From positions 4,402,001 to 4,466,000 of the forward strand of contig NZ_JAKUKA010000001.1 of assembly GCF_023156195.1 (NCBI RefSeq): a DNA stretch of 64,000 nucleotides, in the 5' to 3' direction. Source of the stretch: Chitinophaga sedimenti (GTDB lineage: Bacteria > Bacteroidota > Bacteroidia > Chitinophagales > Chitinophagaceae). Both the position numbers and the translations under genes were made by a program. Below, piece by piece: positions 20,557 to 29,106 of the stretch (position 1 is its first letter; every line of letters begins with the position of its first letter). Below the pieces are notes generated by a model, which was given only the letters and a program-made list of their open reading frames with translations, did not search any database and was not told where the DNA came from.

Positions 20557-21089
20557 ATGTTAAGCGATACGATCGCCGCCGCCGTTGTTTTAGTTAATGA
20601 AAACGACGAGCCGGTAGGTACCATGGAAAAGCTGGAAGCCCACCAACGAGGTTTGCTGCACCGCGCCTTCTCTGTTTTCGTGTTTAACCAACGCGGAGAA
20701 ATGCTGCTGCAACAACGTGCCGCCGGCAAATACCACTCTCAGGCTTGTGGACCAACACCTGCTGCAGCCATCCTGCGCCCGGCGAAAGGGTAGATGCGGC
20801 CGCACACCGCCGGCTGGTAGAAGAAATGGGATTCGACTGCCCCCTGCAGGCAGCCTTTAATTTTACGTACCGTGCCGAATTTGACAACGGGCTCATAGAA
20901 CATGAATTCGATCATGTATTCGTTGGCCGCTGGGAGGGAGAAATTACGCCCAACCCCGAAGAAGTAGGCAGCTATCGCTATATAACGCTTACGGACATCC
21001 GCAGATGGATGGCGGAGCGCCCGGAAGATTTTACGCCCTGGTTTAAGATCGCCCTGCCGGAAGTAGAAAAGTACTTCCAGCGCTTGTAA
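20557..21089 (+). CDS. idi: Isopentenyl-diphosphate delta-isomerase, type 1 (one frameshift)
   Basis: A Nudix-fold enzyme of about 177 residues. It interconverts isopentenyl and dimethylallyl diphosphate, feeding isoprenoids such as undecaprenyl phosphate, menaquinone and terpenes. The motif KYHSQGLWTNTCCSHP is recovered when one G is added at about 20743. Without it the frame stops at 20793. E-rich residues (RLVEEMGFDCPL) and EFDHVFVG are also present, with the metal-binding His and Glu. Length and motifs are normal, so the gap is probably a sequence error. Confidence 0.92.
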
Positions 21090-21236
21090 AGTTTTTTTAA
21101 GTCATCTTTTATTCTTCTTTTCAGCCGCAGTTGTGTCACTCACTTCAGCCGCATCACTTTACCCGTCACAACACACATTAACATTTTCTGTATCAACCCT
21201 TTCGTAAATTAAGGATTCAACAAACCGAATATACGA

Positions 21237-22040
21237 ATGGGTATCATGAACTCCGTTATCAAGTTCACGGGACCGCTGGACGACGTTATCGCCTACAACG
21301 TAAGAGGCAAAATACGCATGCGCCGACGGCCCAAAAAGGTACGCCAGACCGGCGCCACCAAACGCGCCGCCCGCGACTTCGGCGCCGCCAGTCATGCCGC
21401 CGCCGTTATCCGCAAAGGCGTAAATGCCGAAGTACAATTGTACCGCGATCACACCTTCCTCAACCGCCTGAACAAGGCCATGGTCGGCGTCGTTAAGTCG
21501 GACCTCGTCCGCAACGCGGGCCGCAGGCAGGTGACCACCGGCAACCTCCATGCGCTCGAACACTTCCGCATCAACCAGCATTGCGGCGTAAGCTGCCACT
21601 ACACCGTACAACGCCTGTACGACGGAAATTTGCAGGTAACACTCAGCAACTTGCTGTCACAGTTCAATTCCAAAGTGCGGCACATGCAGTTCCGCGCGTT
21701 CGCGCTCTTCCCGGACATAGAACGTGGCCAGTGTGCCGCCGCCACCAGCGAAATCGTTACCCTCAGCTTCGAGCAGGCCAGCGATATCACTGCTTTCTGT
21801 CTTACCATCCCCGTTGCGCACAACGGCGCCGCCATCGTAGTACTCGAGGCCATCGCCTGCGTAGAAGACTGTGGCAAACTGCGCCACATGGGATATCGCG
21901 ATTACAACGCCGCGGATATCATCGCCATCGTGCCCGCCGCTAAAAAACAAACCGGCAAGCCCTCACAGCCGCCGGCATCCAACGAATCCCTTCCACCGTC
22001 CGCTCCCGGCAATACGGCAAAAGGCGCTAATCCCGGCTAG
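21237..22040 (+). CDS. Protein of unknown function with conserved basic motif
   Basis: An intact protein of 267 residues. The N-terminus reads as short strands (VIKFTGPLDDVIAYNVRGKI) followed by a basic patch (RMRRRPKKVRQTGATKRAA) and a helical FGAASHAAAVIRKG. I recall short Bacteroidota proteins with a similar G-K-x-R-x-R-P----Q-T-x-A-T-----F pattern, function unknown. The C-terminus is proline- and lysine-rich and disordered. No signal peptide, membrane helix or known enzyme motif is seen. The basic segment could bind nucleic acid, but that is a guess. GC content is slightly higher than its neighbours. Confidence 0.7.
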   Translation: MGIMNSVIKFTGPLDDVIAYNVRGKIRMRRRPKKVRQTGATKRAARDFGAASHAAAVIRKGVNAEVQLYRDHTFLNRLNKAMVGVVKSDLVRNAGRRQVTTGNLHALEHFRINQHCGVSCHYTVQRLYDGNLQVTLSNLLSQFNSKVRHMQFRAFALFPDIERGQCAAATSEIVTLSFEQASDITAFCLTIPVAHNGAAIVVLEAIACVEDCGKLRHMGYRDYNAADIIAIVPAAKKQTGKPSQPPASNESLPPSAPGNTAKGANPG

Positions 22041-22504
22041 TTTAATAGCTGTTGATCATGGTCGCCTATAACGTACAGGCGGCCCGCCCCCTTATGCCCA
22101 TACCCCTCAAAATGCCTCCTTTCGCTTACTTTTTACCTTCCACACCGCCCATCAACCCTAAAAACACCTGCTAATCGCGACAAATTTGTGCGCGCGCACC
22201 TGATCGTCGGCATTTTTGCACAAATCCGCATCAACACCGGATCTAGTCCACCTTAAGTCCACCTTATCTCCAAATACAGCGGTCTTATAGCTGCTATATA
22301 TCCGCCTTTATCTGGTGCTTAGCCCGATGTTAGCTGCTGTTTAATGCAGTCTGGCTCCGATACGGGATGGCGTCGCTACTTGTTATTCACGCTCCGGCGA
22401 GCTGGCGTCGCCGCGAGCACCTCGTCCCTCCATACCAATACCAACTGCCACCCCGACAAACAAAAAAGGCCGCCCAAACAGGCGGCCCTCCTTATTATTG
22501 GTAC
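22041..22504. other. Intergenic region, convergent genes
   Basis: About 460 bases lie between two convergent genes. The stretch holds the minus-strand terminator of rtcB at 22462-22487 and a short direct repeat (GTCCACCTTA twice, near 22247 and 22257). I see nothing else that can be supported; the reading frames here are short and uneven. Confidence 0.5.
22462..22487 (-). terminator. Intrinsic terminator after rtcB
   Basis: GGCCGCC, a 6-base loop and GGCGGCC form a perfect stem. On the minus strand it is followed by T6, 17 bases beyond the rtcB stop codon. Confidence 0.85.
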
Positions 22505-23905
22505 TTACTCCCCATCAGCCATCCTCACAATAGTCGGCTGAAAACGGGCGAGGACTTTCACCAGGTCGGTTTGCGCCCCCATTACTTCATTAATGTTTTT
22601 ATACGCCATCGGCGCTTCGTCCAGGCCTCCGCCAATCAGCGTTACGCCATGGTCTCGCAGCATTTTATCCATCGCGCTCCGTGTTACGGACTGCATCGCC
22701 GCGCTCCGCGACATCGCTCTACCGGCACCATGCGATGCGGAATCCAGCGAAGCGGCTTCACCGCGACCACGCACAATGTAACCCGGTGCGGTCATAGAAC
22801 CCGGAATGATCCCCAGCACGCCTCTACCGGCTGGTGTAGCGCCTTTACGGTGCACGATCATCTCCTTACCATTATGCTTTTCCTTCCACGCAAAGTTGTG
22901 GTGATTTTCCACCCGGGCCAGTATTTCGGCGCCCATGGCTTTAACCAACCGTTCGTGAATCAGATGATGACAGGCCGAAGCATAATCTCCCGCCAGGTTC
23001 ATCGACAACCAGTATTCCTGTCCTGCTTCGGTATCCATATCCAACCACGCCAGGTGCTGTACTTCCCGCGGCAGCGGACACAGTTCCTTCGCCAGCCTGG
23101 TATAATGGCCCGCAATCTGCGCGCCCATTCCACGGGATCCGGAGTGGGTTAAGATCGCCGTGTAGTCACCTACCGGCAGGTTCCATTCGTTGTTAGGATC
23201 AGTGATCTGCACCACTCCCCATTCCACGAAGTGGTTCCCGGAACCGGAGGTTCCCAGTTGTCCCACCGCTTTATCGTGCAGGAACTTCAACAGCGGCAGT
23301 TCCCGGAACTCTTTACGTTCTAACACCGCGGCATCGGGCGTATGTTTCCAGGCAGCACCGGCGCCGAATTTGGTATTATCGGTCAGCACTTTCACATACT
23401 TCTGGTACTCGGCCTGCTGTTGTTTCACCGGCAGGTCCGGGATGGACAAGCACATCCGGCAACCAATGTCCACCCCAACCCCATAAGGGATCACGGCGTT
23501 TTCAGTAGCCAGTACGCCACCGATCGGCAAACCATAACCATGGTGCGCATCCGGCATCAGTGCACCGGCAACCGCCACGGGCAGCCGTACCGCCTGTTCC
23601 ATCTGGCGGATGGCGGCAGAATCAATAAATTGCGCGCCATATACGGCGTATTGTATACCGGTATCACGCAGTTCCCGGGCTTCTTCCTCTTTCTTTTCTA
23701 CCAGGCGTGCTGCGATCTTCCCTAATATTTCATCTTGTTCGTAAGCCTCCGGTTCGGCCAGTACTTTGGACAGTACCGCCAATGCATCTTCCATGGTGGA
23801 ATGCTTGTAATGCGATTCCATTACCCCAATGGCGATGCTGATCACGGGGCTTTCGGGATAACCAATGTTACGGAGGTCTTTACCTCTCAGTTTTAATTTT
23901 GCCAT
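22505..23905 (-). CDS. rtcB: RtcB family RNA ligase
   Basis: An intact protein of 466 residues from ATG 23905 (a GTG 21 bases upstream is less likely). It joins RNA 2',3'-cyclic phosphate or 3'-phosphate ends to 5'-OH ends, using GTP and manganese. Metal and guanylate residues are in recognisable blocks: MPDAHHGYGLPIGGV, GVGVDIGCRM, GTSGSGNHFVEW, ILTHSGSRGMG, HRKGATPAGRG and GAGRAMSR, the last with the conserved histidine region. It acts in tRNA repair or splicing-like repair in the cytoplasm. No RtcA or archease gene is adjacent. Confidence 0.95.
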   Translation of the reverse strand: MAKLKLRGKDLRNIGYPESPVISIAIGVMESHYKHSTMEDALAVLSKVLAEPEAYEQDEILGKIAARLVEKKEEEARELRDTGIQYAVYGAQFIDSAAIRQMEQAVRLPVAVAGALMPDAHHGYGLPIGGVLATENAVIPYGVGVDIGCRMCLSIPDLPVKQQQAEYQKYVKVLTDNTKFGAGAAWKHTPDAAVLERKEFRELPLLKFLHDKAVGQLGTSGSGNHFVEWGVVQITDPNNEWNLPVGDYTAILTHSGSRGMGAQIAGHYTRLAKELCPLPREVQHLAWLDMDTEAGQEYWLSMNLAGDYASACHHLIHERLVKAMGAEILARVENHHNFAWKEKHNGKEMIVHRKGATPAGRGVLGIIPGSMTAPGYIVRGRGEAASLDSASHGAGRAMSRSAAMQSVTRSAMDKMLRDHGVTLIGGGLDEAPMAYKNINEVMGAQTDLVKVLARFQPTIVRMADGE

Positions 23906-23988
23906 TCGATATTTATTGATGAACACGCGGCAATTGGCTTTACCGGTGTGTTAAATGTAAGGTGATTTGAAGGGCGGGTACGGGCAAC

Positions 23989-24017
23989 AAAAAGGCCCGG
24001 CTTTTTATCGCCGGGCC
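23989..24017 (-). terminator. Intrinsic terminator (minus strand)
   Basis: GGCCCGGC and GCCGGGCC form an 8-bp stem with an 8-base loop. T5 follows on the minus strand. It lies 85 bases upstream of rtcB and ends whatever is transcribed from the DinB-like gene or the short frame between. Confidence 0.8.
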
Positions 24018-24042
24018 GTTATATGTAGTCGTTCACTATTAT

Positions 24043-24123
24043 TTATAGAAACGCGCATAACCTGCCCGGGACCCGCCTGTCGTCAATACGGCGCGAAGTC
24101 ATGTTTATGTTAATCCGGGTCAT
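24043..24123 (-). CDS. Candidate short open reading frame (26 codons)
   Basis: A 26-residue frame from ATG 24123, starting MTRININMTSRR and basic throughout, ends 26 bases before a terminator. An inverted repeat (ACACGGG ... CCCGTGT, 24162-24195) lies just upstream and may separate it from the DinB-like gene. There is no obvious ribosome-binding site, as is usual in Bacteroidota. Chance occurrence is likely. Confidence 0.18.
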   Translation of the reverse strand: MTRININMTSRRIDDRRVPGRLCAFL

Positions 24124-24200
24124 AGTTATTTGTTTTAAAGTTTGATAAGTAAGCACACACGGGCGCTGAATTGCAATCACAACCCGTGTATACGTTTATG

Positions 24201-24776
24201 TTAGGAAGCCAGTGCCTCAGCTTCTGACTCCTCAAATTGTGCTTCCAGCTTCTGCATCTGGCGGATGTGACGCTGGATATGCTTGGTGAGGAAATAGATG
24301 TACTGGTATATATCCAGTTTGCCGAGATTATTCACACTCATATTGATGCTGACCAGCCTTCCTTCCCCGTTTTTCAGCAGGGAGAGGTTGTACATGCACT
24401 GGGCATATTGCTGTTTCAGCAGCGCGCGTACTTCGGACATCGCTTTCAGACCGGTCGGCTCCATATGCTCGGGCCGTACCCAGTTGAAGCTGCCGTCGCC
24501 AATTTCGTCGAGTTCGCGGAACTTTTCTTCGTAGTTGGCAGGGGGCATCACGATCAGGCCATTTACACGGCGATCCAGTGCGCGACGGGTGCTTTTGTTA
24601 ATAATCAGGAGCAAAAAATAGTTGGCTAAACTGATGTGCTCCAGTACTTCCCTGGCATTCCAGTGGTCTAACGTGGGTTTGAAGTGCAGCAGGGAATGAT
24701 CCTGATCGAACCAGCGATCAATCTCCCTAAAGTTTTCAACCAGGGCCTCTCTTACAAGTTGTACTACATTTCTCAT
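24201..24776 (-). CDS. DinB-like four-helix protein
   Basis: A protein of 191 residues from ATG 24776; the longer GTG reading adds nine residues without known features. The DinB/YfiT pattern is seen: an N-terminal helix (VREALVENFREIDRWFD), then HWNAREVLEHISLANYFLLL with a histidine that could bind metal. The C-terminal IYFLTKHIQRHIRQMQKL carries the second histidine pair. The family includes metal-dependent thiol transferases and hydrolases, but most members are uncharacterised. It is alone in its unit. Confidence 0.7.
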   Translation of the reverse strand: MRNVVQLVREALVENFREIDRWFDQDHSLLHFKPTLDHWNAREVLEHISLANYFLLLIINKSTRRALDRRVNGLIVMPPANYEEKFRELDEIGDGSFNWVRPEHMEPTGLKAMSEVRALLKQQYAQCMYNLSLLKNGEGRLVSINMSVNNLGKLDIYQYIYFLTKHIQRHIRQMQKLEAQFEESEAEALAS

Positions 24777-24881
24777 GGGCTCAAGTTTTTGGGGGCAAGC
24801 CACTTCTTAAAAATTAAAGCGCGTACCGGTTAATATATAATTACTGTTCCATCCTATGTTTTCGTGTCGGCCTCTAAAAGA

Positions 24882-24913
24882 AAAAACCCGGCCAACTTTT
24901 TCAGCGGACCGGG
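24882..24913 (-). terminator. Intrinsic terminator after short frame 24917-25069
   Basis: The minus strand has CCCGGTCC and GGCCGGG as an imperfect stem, followed by T6. It begins 3 bases after the stop codon of the 50-codon frame upstream of it. Confidence 0.7.
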
Positions 24914-24916
24914 CAT

Positions 24917-25069
24917 CTATAATGAAAAACCTTTGTTTACATCATAATATACCTCACCCGCCCGGTTTTTTGAATAAAAACCTGCATCCATGTCTTTCGA
25001 CAAGCGTTCTGCGACAGTGAATAAATCAACTCCTTTTGCATCATCACGTATAAAAAAGAGGTCCCACAT
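24917..25069 (-). CDS. Candidate small protein (50 residues)
   Basis: The frame opens at ATG 25069 inside the loop of the hairpin at 25055-25086 and closes 3 bases before another terminator. The residue mixture is protein-like, with DDAKGVDLFTVAERLSKDMD, then a tyrosine-rich segment GEVYYDV. No family is recognised. Its start would be exposed only if the upstream hairpin is read through or unfolded, which would be an unusual arrangement. A chance frame is possible. Confidence 0.3.
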   Translation of the reverse strand: MWDLFFIRDDAKGVDLFTVAERLSKDMDAGFYSKNRAGEVYYDVNKGFSL

Positions 25070-25086
25070 TCCTGCGGGACCTCTTT
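25052..25086 (-). terminator. Strong hairpin terminator (minus strand)
   Basis: AAAGAGGTCCC and GGGACCTCTTT form a perfect 11-bp stem with a 10-base loop, followed on the minus strand by T6. It lies about 145 bases after the promoter at 25238-25269 and would end a transcript of about 180 nt. Confidence 0.88.
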
Positions 25087-25111
25087 GTTATATCTTCAAG
25101 TAATTTTTTTA

Positions 25112-25183
25112 CTACTTAGTATTATAACATGCCCGCTTCCCCGCCGCCAGCTTTGCTTGCGTGCGTGAATCGATCTGCTTCAT
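25112..25183 (-). CDS. Candidate 23-residue leader peptide or small protein
   Basis: The frame begins at ATG 25183, about 48 bases after the predicted transcription start. It ends with TAG 26 bases before a strong terminator. The peptide begins MKQIDSRTQAKLAAGKRACY and is strongly basic. Promoter, frame and terminator make a compact unit of about 180 nt. It may instead be a small RNA with a chance frame. Confidence 0.35.
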   Translation of the reverse strand: MKQIDSRTQAKLAAGKRACYNTK

Positions 25184-25237
25184 ATATTGACAATTGTGTA
25201 ACACTTCTTTTTACTGCTATTCTATTTAACTCTGCAA

Positions 25238-25269
25238 CAAAGATAGCATCTTTTTTCTATGCTACACAA
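25238..25269 (-). promoter_or_regulatory. Bacteroidota-type promoter for a short transcript
   Basis: The minus strand reads TTGTG, 19 bases, TATCTTTG. This matches the Bacteroidota consensus (-33 TTTG, 19-20 bases, -7 TAnnTTTG) almost exactly. Transcription would start near 25231 and run into the short frame and the hairpin at 25052-25086. Confidence 0.65.
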
Positions 25270-25342
25270 TTTTTGCAAGTAAAAAAATCGTTAATTGAAA
25301 AAAATTTCTTAAACCGGCCGCTTACGCCCTTTTAAATAGCCC

Positions 25343-26422
25343 TTAAAACAATTTCAACTGCACCTGCGGCCGCTCAAACGCCGATGTATTAAACTCAAAC
25401 TTCTCCAGGTTCAACCCAAGCTTCTTCGTATGTATCCGGAACTGCTGGCTGATCATCTCCGAAATATTGCCACTGCCCTTCATCCTGCGGCCCCATTCAC
25501 TGTCGTTTACTTTCCCCGTGCAGTCCTTCCACCATATGCCATACTTTATCCGCCCGGTCGGGGAAGTTTTTATACAGCCAATCATTAAAAATCAGTTTAA
25601 CAGCATCGTTCAGCCGCGCCACCGTGTAACCCGCATACTTAGCGCCGTTCTGCGCCGCCATTTCCAGTATCTGCGGCATTTCATGATCGTTCAGCCCGGG
25701 AATTAACGGCGCGGTCATTACGCCCACGGGAATACCAGGTCACAGAGGTCCTTTATTACTTTTAAACGTTGTAATCCGGTAGCCGTACGCGGCTCCATCT
25801 TCAGGCGCAGATCTTCCTGCAGTGTGGTCACGGAAATGAATACACACACGAGGTTTTGTTCGGCCAGCCGTTGCAGTATATATTTATCGCGCAGCACCAG
25901 TGCATTCTTTGTGATAATGCCTACAGGCTGCTTATACTCCAGAGCTATCTCCAGCAGCTGCCGCGTTATCCACATCTTACGTTCCAGCGGCTGGTAGCAA
26001 TCCGTATTACCGGAAAGCGACAACGGCTTGCACGACCAGTTCTTGTTATCCGGGAACTTCTTCAGCAACTCCGGCGCATTTCTCTTTACTATAATCTTGC
26101 GCTCGAAATCAAGCCCGGCACTAAAGCCCCAGTACTGGTGCGAGTTACGCGCATAACAGTAAACACATCCGTGTTCACAGCCCTGGTAAGGATTAATGGA
26201 ATACCACATCCCCACATCCGGACTATCCACCTTATTTACCAGCGTTTTGGCATGTTCTTCAAATATTTGCGTAGGCACATCGGCCTGCCACCACTCATCT
26301 ATGCCCTCTGCATGCTCCTGCTGGTAATCTCCTTTCAGGAAACGGTTTTTCGGATTAATCTGCGCGCCTCTTCCTTTGTAATATGGGTTCTCGGAAGGAT
26401 TATCGTTGAACGGCAAAGTCAT
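25343..26422 (-). CDS. PA0069-family radical SAM protein (two frameshifts)
   Basis: A protein of about 360 residues with the radical-SAM cysteine triplet in GCEHGCVYCYARNSHQYWGF (near residue 85), followed by LSGNTDCYQPLERK. These marks define the PA0069/Rv2578c group, related to the SplB-type fold. The reaction is not known. Breaks are near 25734, where one more G gives DLGIPVGVMTAPLIPG, and in the G4 run near 25518-25521, where one G too many separates VEGLHG from KVNDSEWG. Repaired, it ends at 25343. It is alone, with a likely upstream promoter in the AT-rich gap before 26488. Confidence 0.86.
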
Positions 26423-26487
26423 TTTTACTGCTAATAATTTTAGTAAAACTAACTAATTTTATTAGTATGTAAAAATTAATTTTCCGT

Positions 26488-28266
26488 TTAAATGATTTCC
26501 ATTTGCTGCATCAGGAACGTGGCATTTTTATTCCGCGCCACCCCTTCGCGCATGCGGTAATCAAAGTGCAGATCGCCGTTTTCAAGGCTGCTTTCGAAAC
26601 AGAAGTTGCGGATAAATCCCGGATGTTGCTGCTCCAGCGCGCCCAGCTCCAGGTCGTGTGTAGCAATCATGCCCAGGCAGTTGTAGGAAAGGAAATGTTT
26701 GATCAGTCTCAGCGAACCGGTGAGTTTATCTTCAGAGTTCGTTCCCTTTAAAATTTCATCCAGGATGATAAATGCACGCTCCCCGGTTTTCAGTATTTGT
26801 ATGATATGTTGCAGGCGTAATAATTCCGCCTGGAAGTAGGAGGTATGCCGCGCAATGGAATCTTTAATGCGCATCGATGTCATAATACGGGCCGGCGTAC
26901 AGGTGAAGCTACCCGCGCAGACCGGCGTACCCTGCATGGCCAGCAGAAGGTTTACGCCCACGCTGCGCAGGAAAGTACTTTTGCCCGACATGTTAGACCC
27001 TGTAATGATCAGGAACTGCGCCCCTTCGCCGATCTTCACCTCATTGGTCACACATTCGGAAGCCGGTATCAATGGGTGCCCGATCGCAGTGCCACTCACC
27101 GTCGCAGCACCATCTTCCACATGCGGGTAGATGTAAGACGGATGGTTATAAGCAAAAGTGGCAAAGCTGTTCAGCGATTCAAGACGGGCAATTACCTCCA
27201 GCCAGGAAGGCATGCGCAGTTTGTATCTTTCTTTCCAGTTTTCGAGCGCAAACGCGCAATGGATATCGTACAAAAACAAGAGGTTCACCACCACCGCTAT
27301 CAGTACATTTAATCGCTGGTCAAGGAGGTTGCCCGTCCGCGCCAGCTGCCGCAATGCCACATCCGCCTCGTCCGCCGTGTGCTTGTACTGCTTCAGCAAA
27401 GCCGACTGCCACGGCGCTTCCCGCACCTGCTCCAACATATTCGCAAATTTGTGCAACACCCGTTCTTTACTACCCAGGTGTATATACATCTCATTCACCT
27501 TTTTCACATGTGTAGCCAGCATTGCGGCATTCACCAACAGCAACAGCGATACGGGAAAATAATTCCCGCTCATTGCCCAATACACGATCGCCGCCAGCAT
27601 CAACACCGGTAATACCAGACTCGCCACACGCAGCCAGCGCTTACCTACGAATTGAGAGGGCATATCGAACCAGCGTTGCAGCCCCCGCACATCTTCCGGC
27701 TTTTCCTGCGCCATGATAGCTTGTGCGGTATAGAGCTGCCTGAGGTCCAGTTGCGGCGCCAGCTCCTTCACCGCCTCCTGCAGCTCGTGAACGGCTGCCG
27801 CCTGCTGTACCGGGTGCTTCAATGCCATGGCCAGCGCACGTTCGCCCATCAGCGTACCGGTACGGTTAATATGTTGAAACAGCGACGATGGTCCAAATAC
27901 GTCCAGGTCGCCCGCAAAATCATGTTGATCATCTATAAATGCCGAGCCGTCCGGGAAACCCGCAGTATTCGTGGTCGCCAGCGCCAGTTCTTTTTCGTTC
28001 AGGTCGAGCAGGGTACGGGCCAGCAACAGCTTATCCTGTGTACGCTGATACCGCACCAGGGAATACACGAAAACGACGATGAAGCCGAATATGACCAGCA
28101 GCCAGGGGGTAGAAAAATCAGTCGTAAAGTATTCGTATCCTGCGCCAACCGCCAGCAGGAAACACGCCAGGCGCACGAAACTCAGTAGCCGCAGCTGTTT
28201 TTCCTGTTGTTTAATGGCCTGGGCCAGTTGCTGTGTCTTTTGTTGATAGGTATGTGCTGGGTTCAT
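26488..28266 (-). CDS. MutS-related ATPase with N-terminal membrane segments
   Basis: An intact protein of 592 residues. Two hydrophobic helices lie at about residues 28-45 and 53-69 (SFVRLACFLLAVGAGY, then LLVIFGFIVVFVYSLV), two more near 215-245, followed by a MutS-type core. The ATPase has Walker A (TGSNMSGKSTFLRS), Walker B (AFIILDEILKGTNSEDK) and the signature histidine (IATHDLELG). The N-terminal mismatch-recognition domain of MutS is absent. Membrane MutS-like proteins of this sort are common in Bacteroidota and their function is not established. It is unlikely to be the canonical repair MutS. Confidence 0.85.
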   Translation of the reverse strand: MNPAHTYQQKTQQLAQAIKQQEKQLRLLSFVRLACFLLAVGAGYEYFTTDFSTPWLLVIFGFIVVFVYSLVRYQRTQDKLLLARTLLDLNEKELALATTNTAGFPDGSAFIDDQHDFAGDLDVFGPSSLFQHINRTGTLMGERALAMALKHPVQQAAAVHELQEAVKELAPQLDLRQLYTAQAIMAQEKPEDVRGLQRWFDMPSQFVGKRWLRVASLVLPVLMLAAIVYWAMSGNYFPVSLLLLVNAAMLATHVKKVNEMYIHLGSKERVLHKFANMLEQVREAPWQSALLKQYKHTADEADVALRQLARTGNLLDQRLNVLIAVVVNLLFLYDIHCAFALENWKERYKLRMPSWLEVIARLESLNSFATFAYNHPSYIYPHVEDGAATVSGTAIGHPLIPASECVTNEVKIGEGAQFLIITGSNMSGKSTFLRSVGVNLLLAMQGTPVCAGSFTCTPARIMTSMRIKDSIARHTSYFQAELLRLQHIIQILKTGERAFIILDEILKGTNSEDKLTGSLRLIKHFLSYNCLGMIATHDLELGALEQQHPGFIRNFCFESSLENGDLHFDYRMREGVARNKNATFLMQQMEII

Positions 28267-28312
28267 AATTTCCGGTCTCCTTGTAACAGCAAATTAAGGG
28301 AATTACGGTCAT

Positions 28313-28347
28313 AAAAAAACCACCGGACGTCCAGGGGCGCCGGTGGT
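28313..28347 (-). terminator. Intrinsic terminator after the lipoprotein gene at 28375
   Basis: CCACCGG and CCGGTGG form the stem base with an internal GC-rich loop. T7 follows on the minus strand. It begins 28 bases beyond the restored stop codon of the upstream lipoprotein gene. Confidence 0.8.
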
Positions 28348-28374
28348 AACCAAATCCAAATACAAGAAAGGAAC

Positions 28375-29086
28375 TTAGTTCACAATGTTTTTACCATCTA
28401 TTTCTTTGCCGTAACGATCTTTGGTAGCGCGGGCAGCCTGCGACAGCACCCTTATCAGCTGGTAAGACGTTAACGGCCGGTCTTTATACACACCCAACGT
28501 TTCATCGCCCACCACCGGGGTAGTACAGGCGACGACCATCCATGCCCGTTTCGATGAAAGCCAGCTGCAGTCCCGGCACGCTGATCAGCCCGAAACTTTG
28601 CCCCTGGCTTAGTTTACGTGCATTGTTCACGACTGCGGCATGCCCCTGGTCAAATCCCGCGATCTGCCAGCGCTCACCCATACCTGTTATTTTAACGGTC
28701 GATTTTACCGCCCCCTGTACCGCCAGCGGGTACACCAGTTCCTGCTGTCCCACTTCCTCATAACGGGAAAGTGGATTAAGTGTATCTACCGCGGCAGCAC
28801 TGTCGGCCGCCAGCAGTTTATCGAAACTCAGTACCTGCACCTTTACCGGCTCTTCGGCCTTCGCTTCTTTAGCTTCCGCTACGGTAGCAAAGCCAAAGGT
28901 TTTAACGTGCGCGTCGGTGAGTTGCTGCAGGTCTCGCAATGCTGCATCCAGCGCTTTTTGTGGAGAATTCATAACGATGGTAGTATCATTCGGACCGCCA
29001 TTACCGCCCGAACGCCCGCCGGTACAGGCCAGCAAACATAGCAGGAACGCGGCCGGCGATAAACGATATATTGTCTGAAGTTTCAT
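28375..29086 (-). CDS. Lipoprotein of unknown function, partner of papain-like protease (one frameshift)
   Basis: A protein of about 237 residues with a lipobox (AFLLCLLAC, Cys about 21) and a Gly/Ser-rich linker (TGGRSGGNGGPNDTT). A compact domain follows (KALDAALRDLQQLTDAHVKT to GMGERWQIAGFDQGHAAVVN). A one-base change near 28543 continues the frame past GMDG into VVACTTPVVGDETLGVY and on to TAA at 28375, close to a terminator. It begins 21 bases after the protease gene, so the two form an operon. It could be a substrate, an inhibitor or a regulator of the protease; nothing in the sequence decides this. Confidence 0.65.
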
Positions 29087-29106
29087 GATCGTGCGTTTTA
29101 AGGGGT

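Noticed and set aside
21159..21611. 150-codon minus-strand frame opposite the unknown protein
   Set aside because: The plus-strand frame is longer, extends to a natural end and has a more protein-like composition.
22240..22275. Short direct repeat GTCCACCTTA
   Set aside because: Only two copies and 10 bases each, not enough for a CRISPR, attachment site or mobile element.
22367..23152. 261-codon frame on the plus strand across the end of rtcB
   Set aside because: It is antisense to rtcB, a clear conserved gene. The composition (many His, Arg, Gln) is that of a shadow frame.
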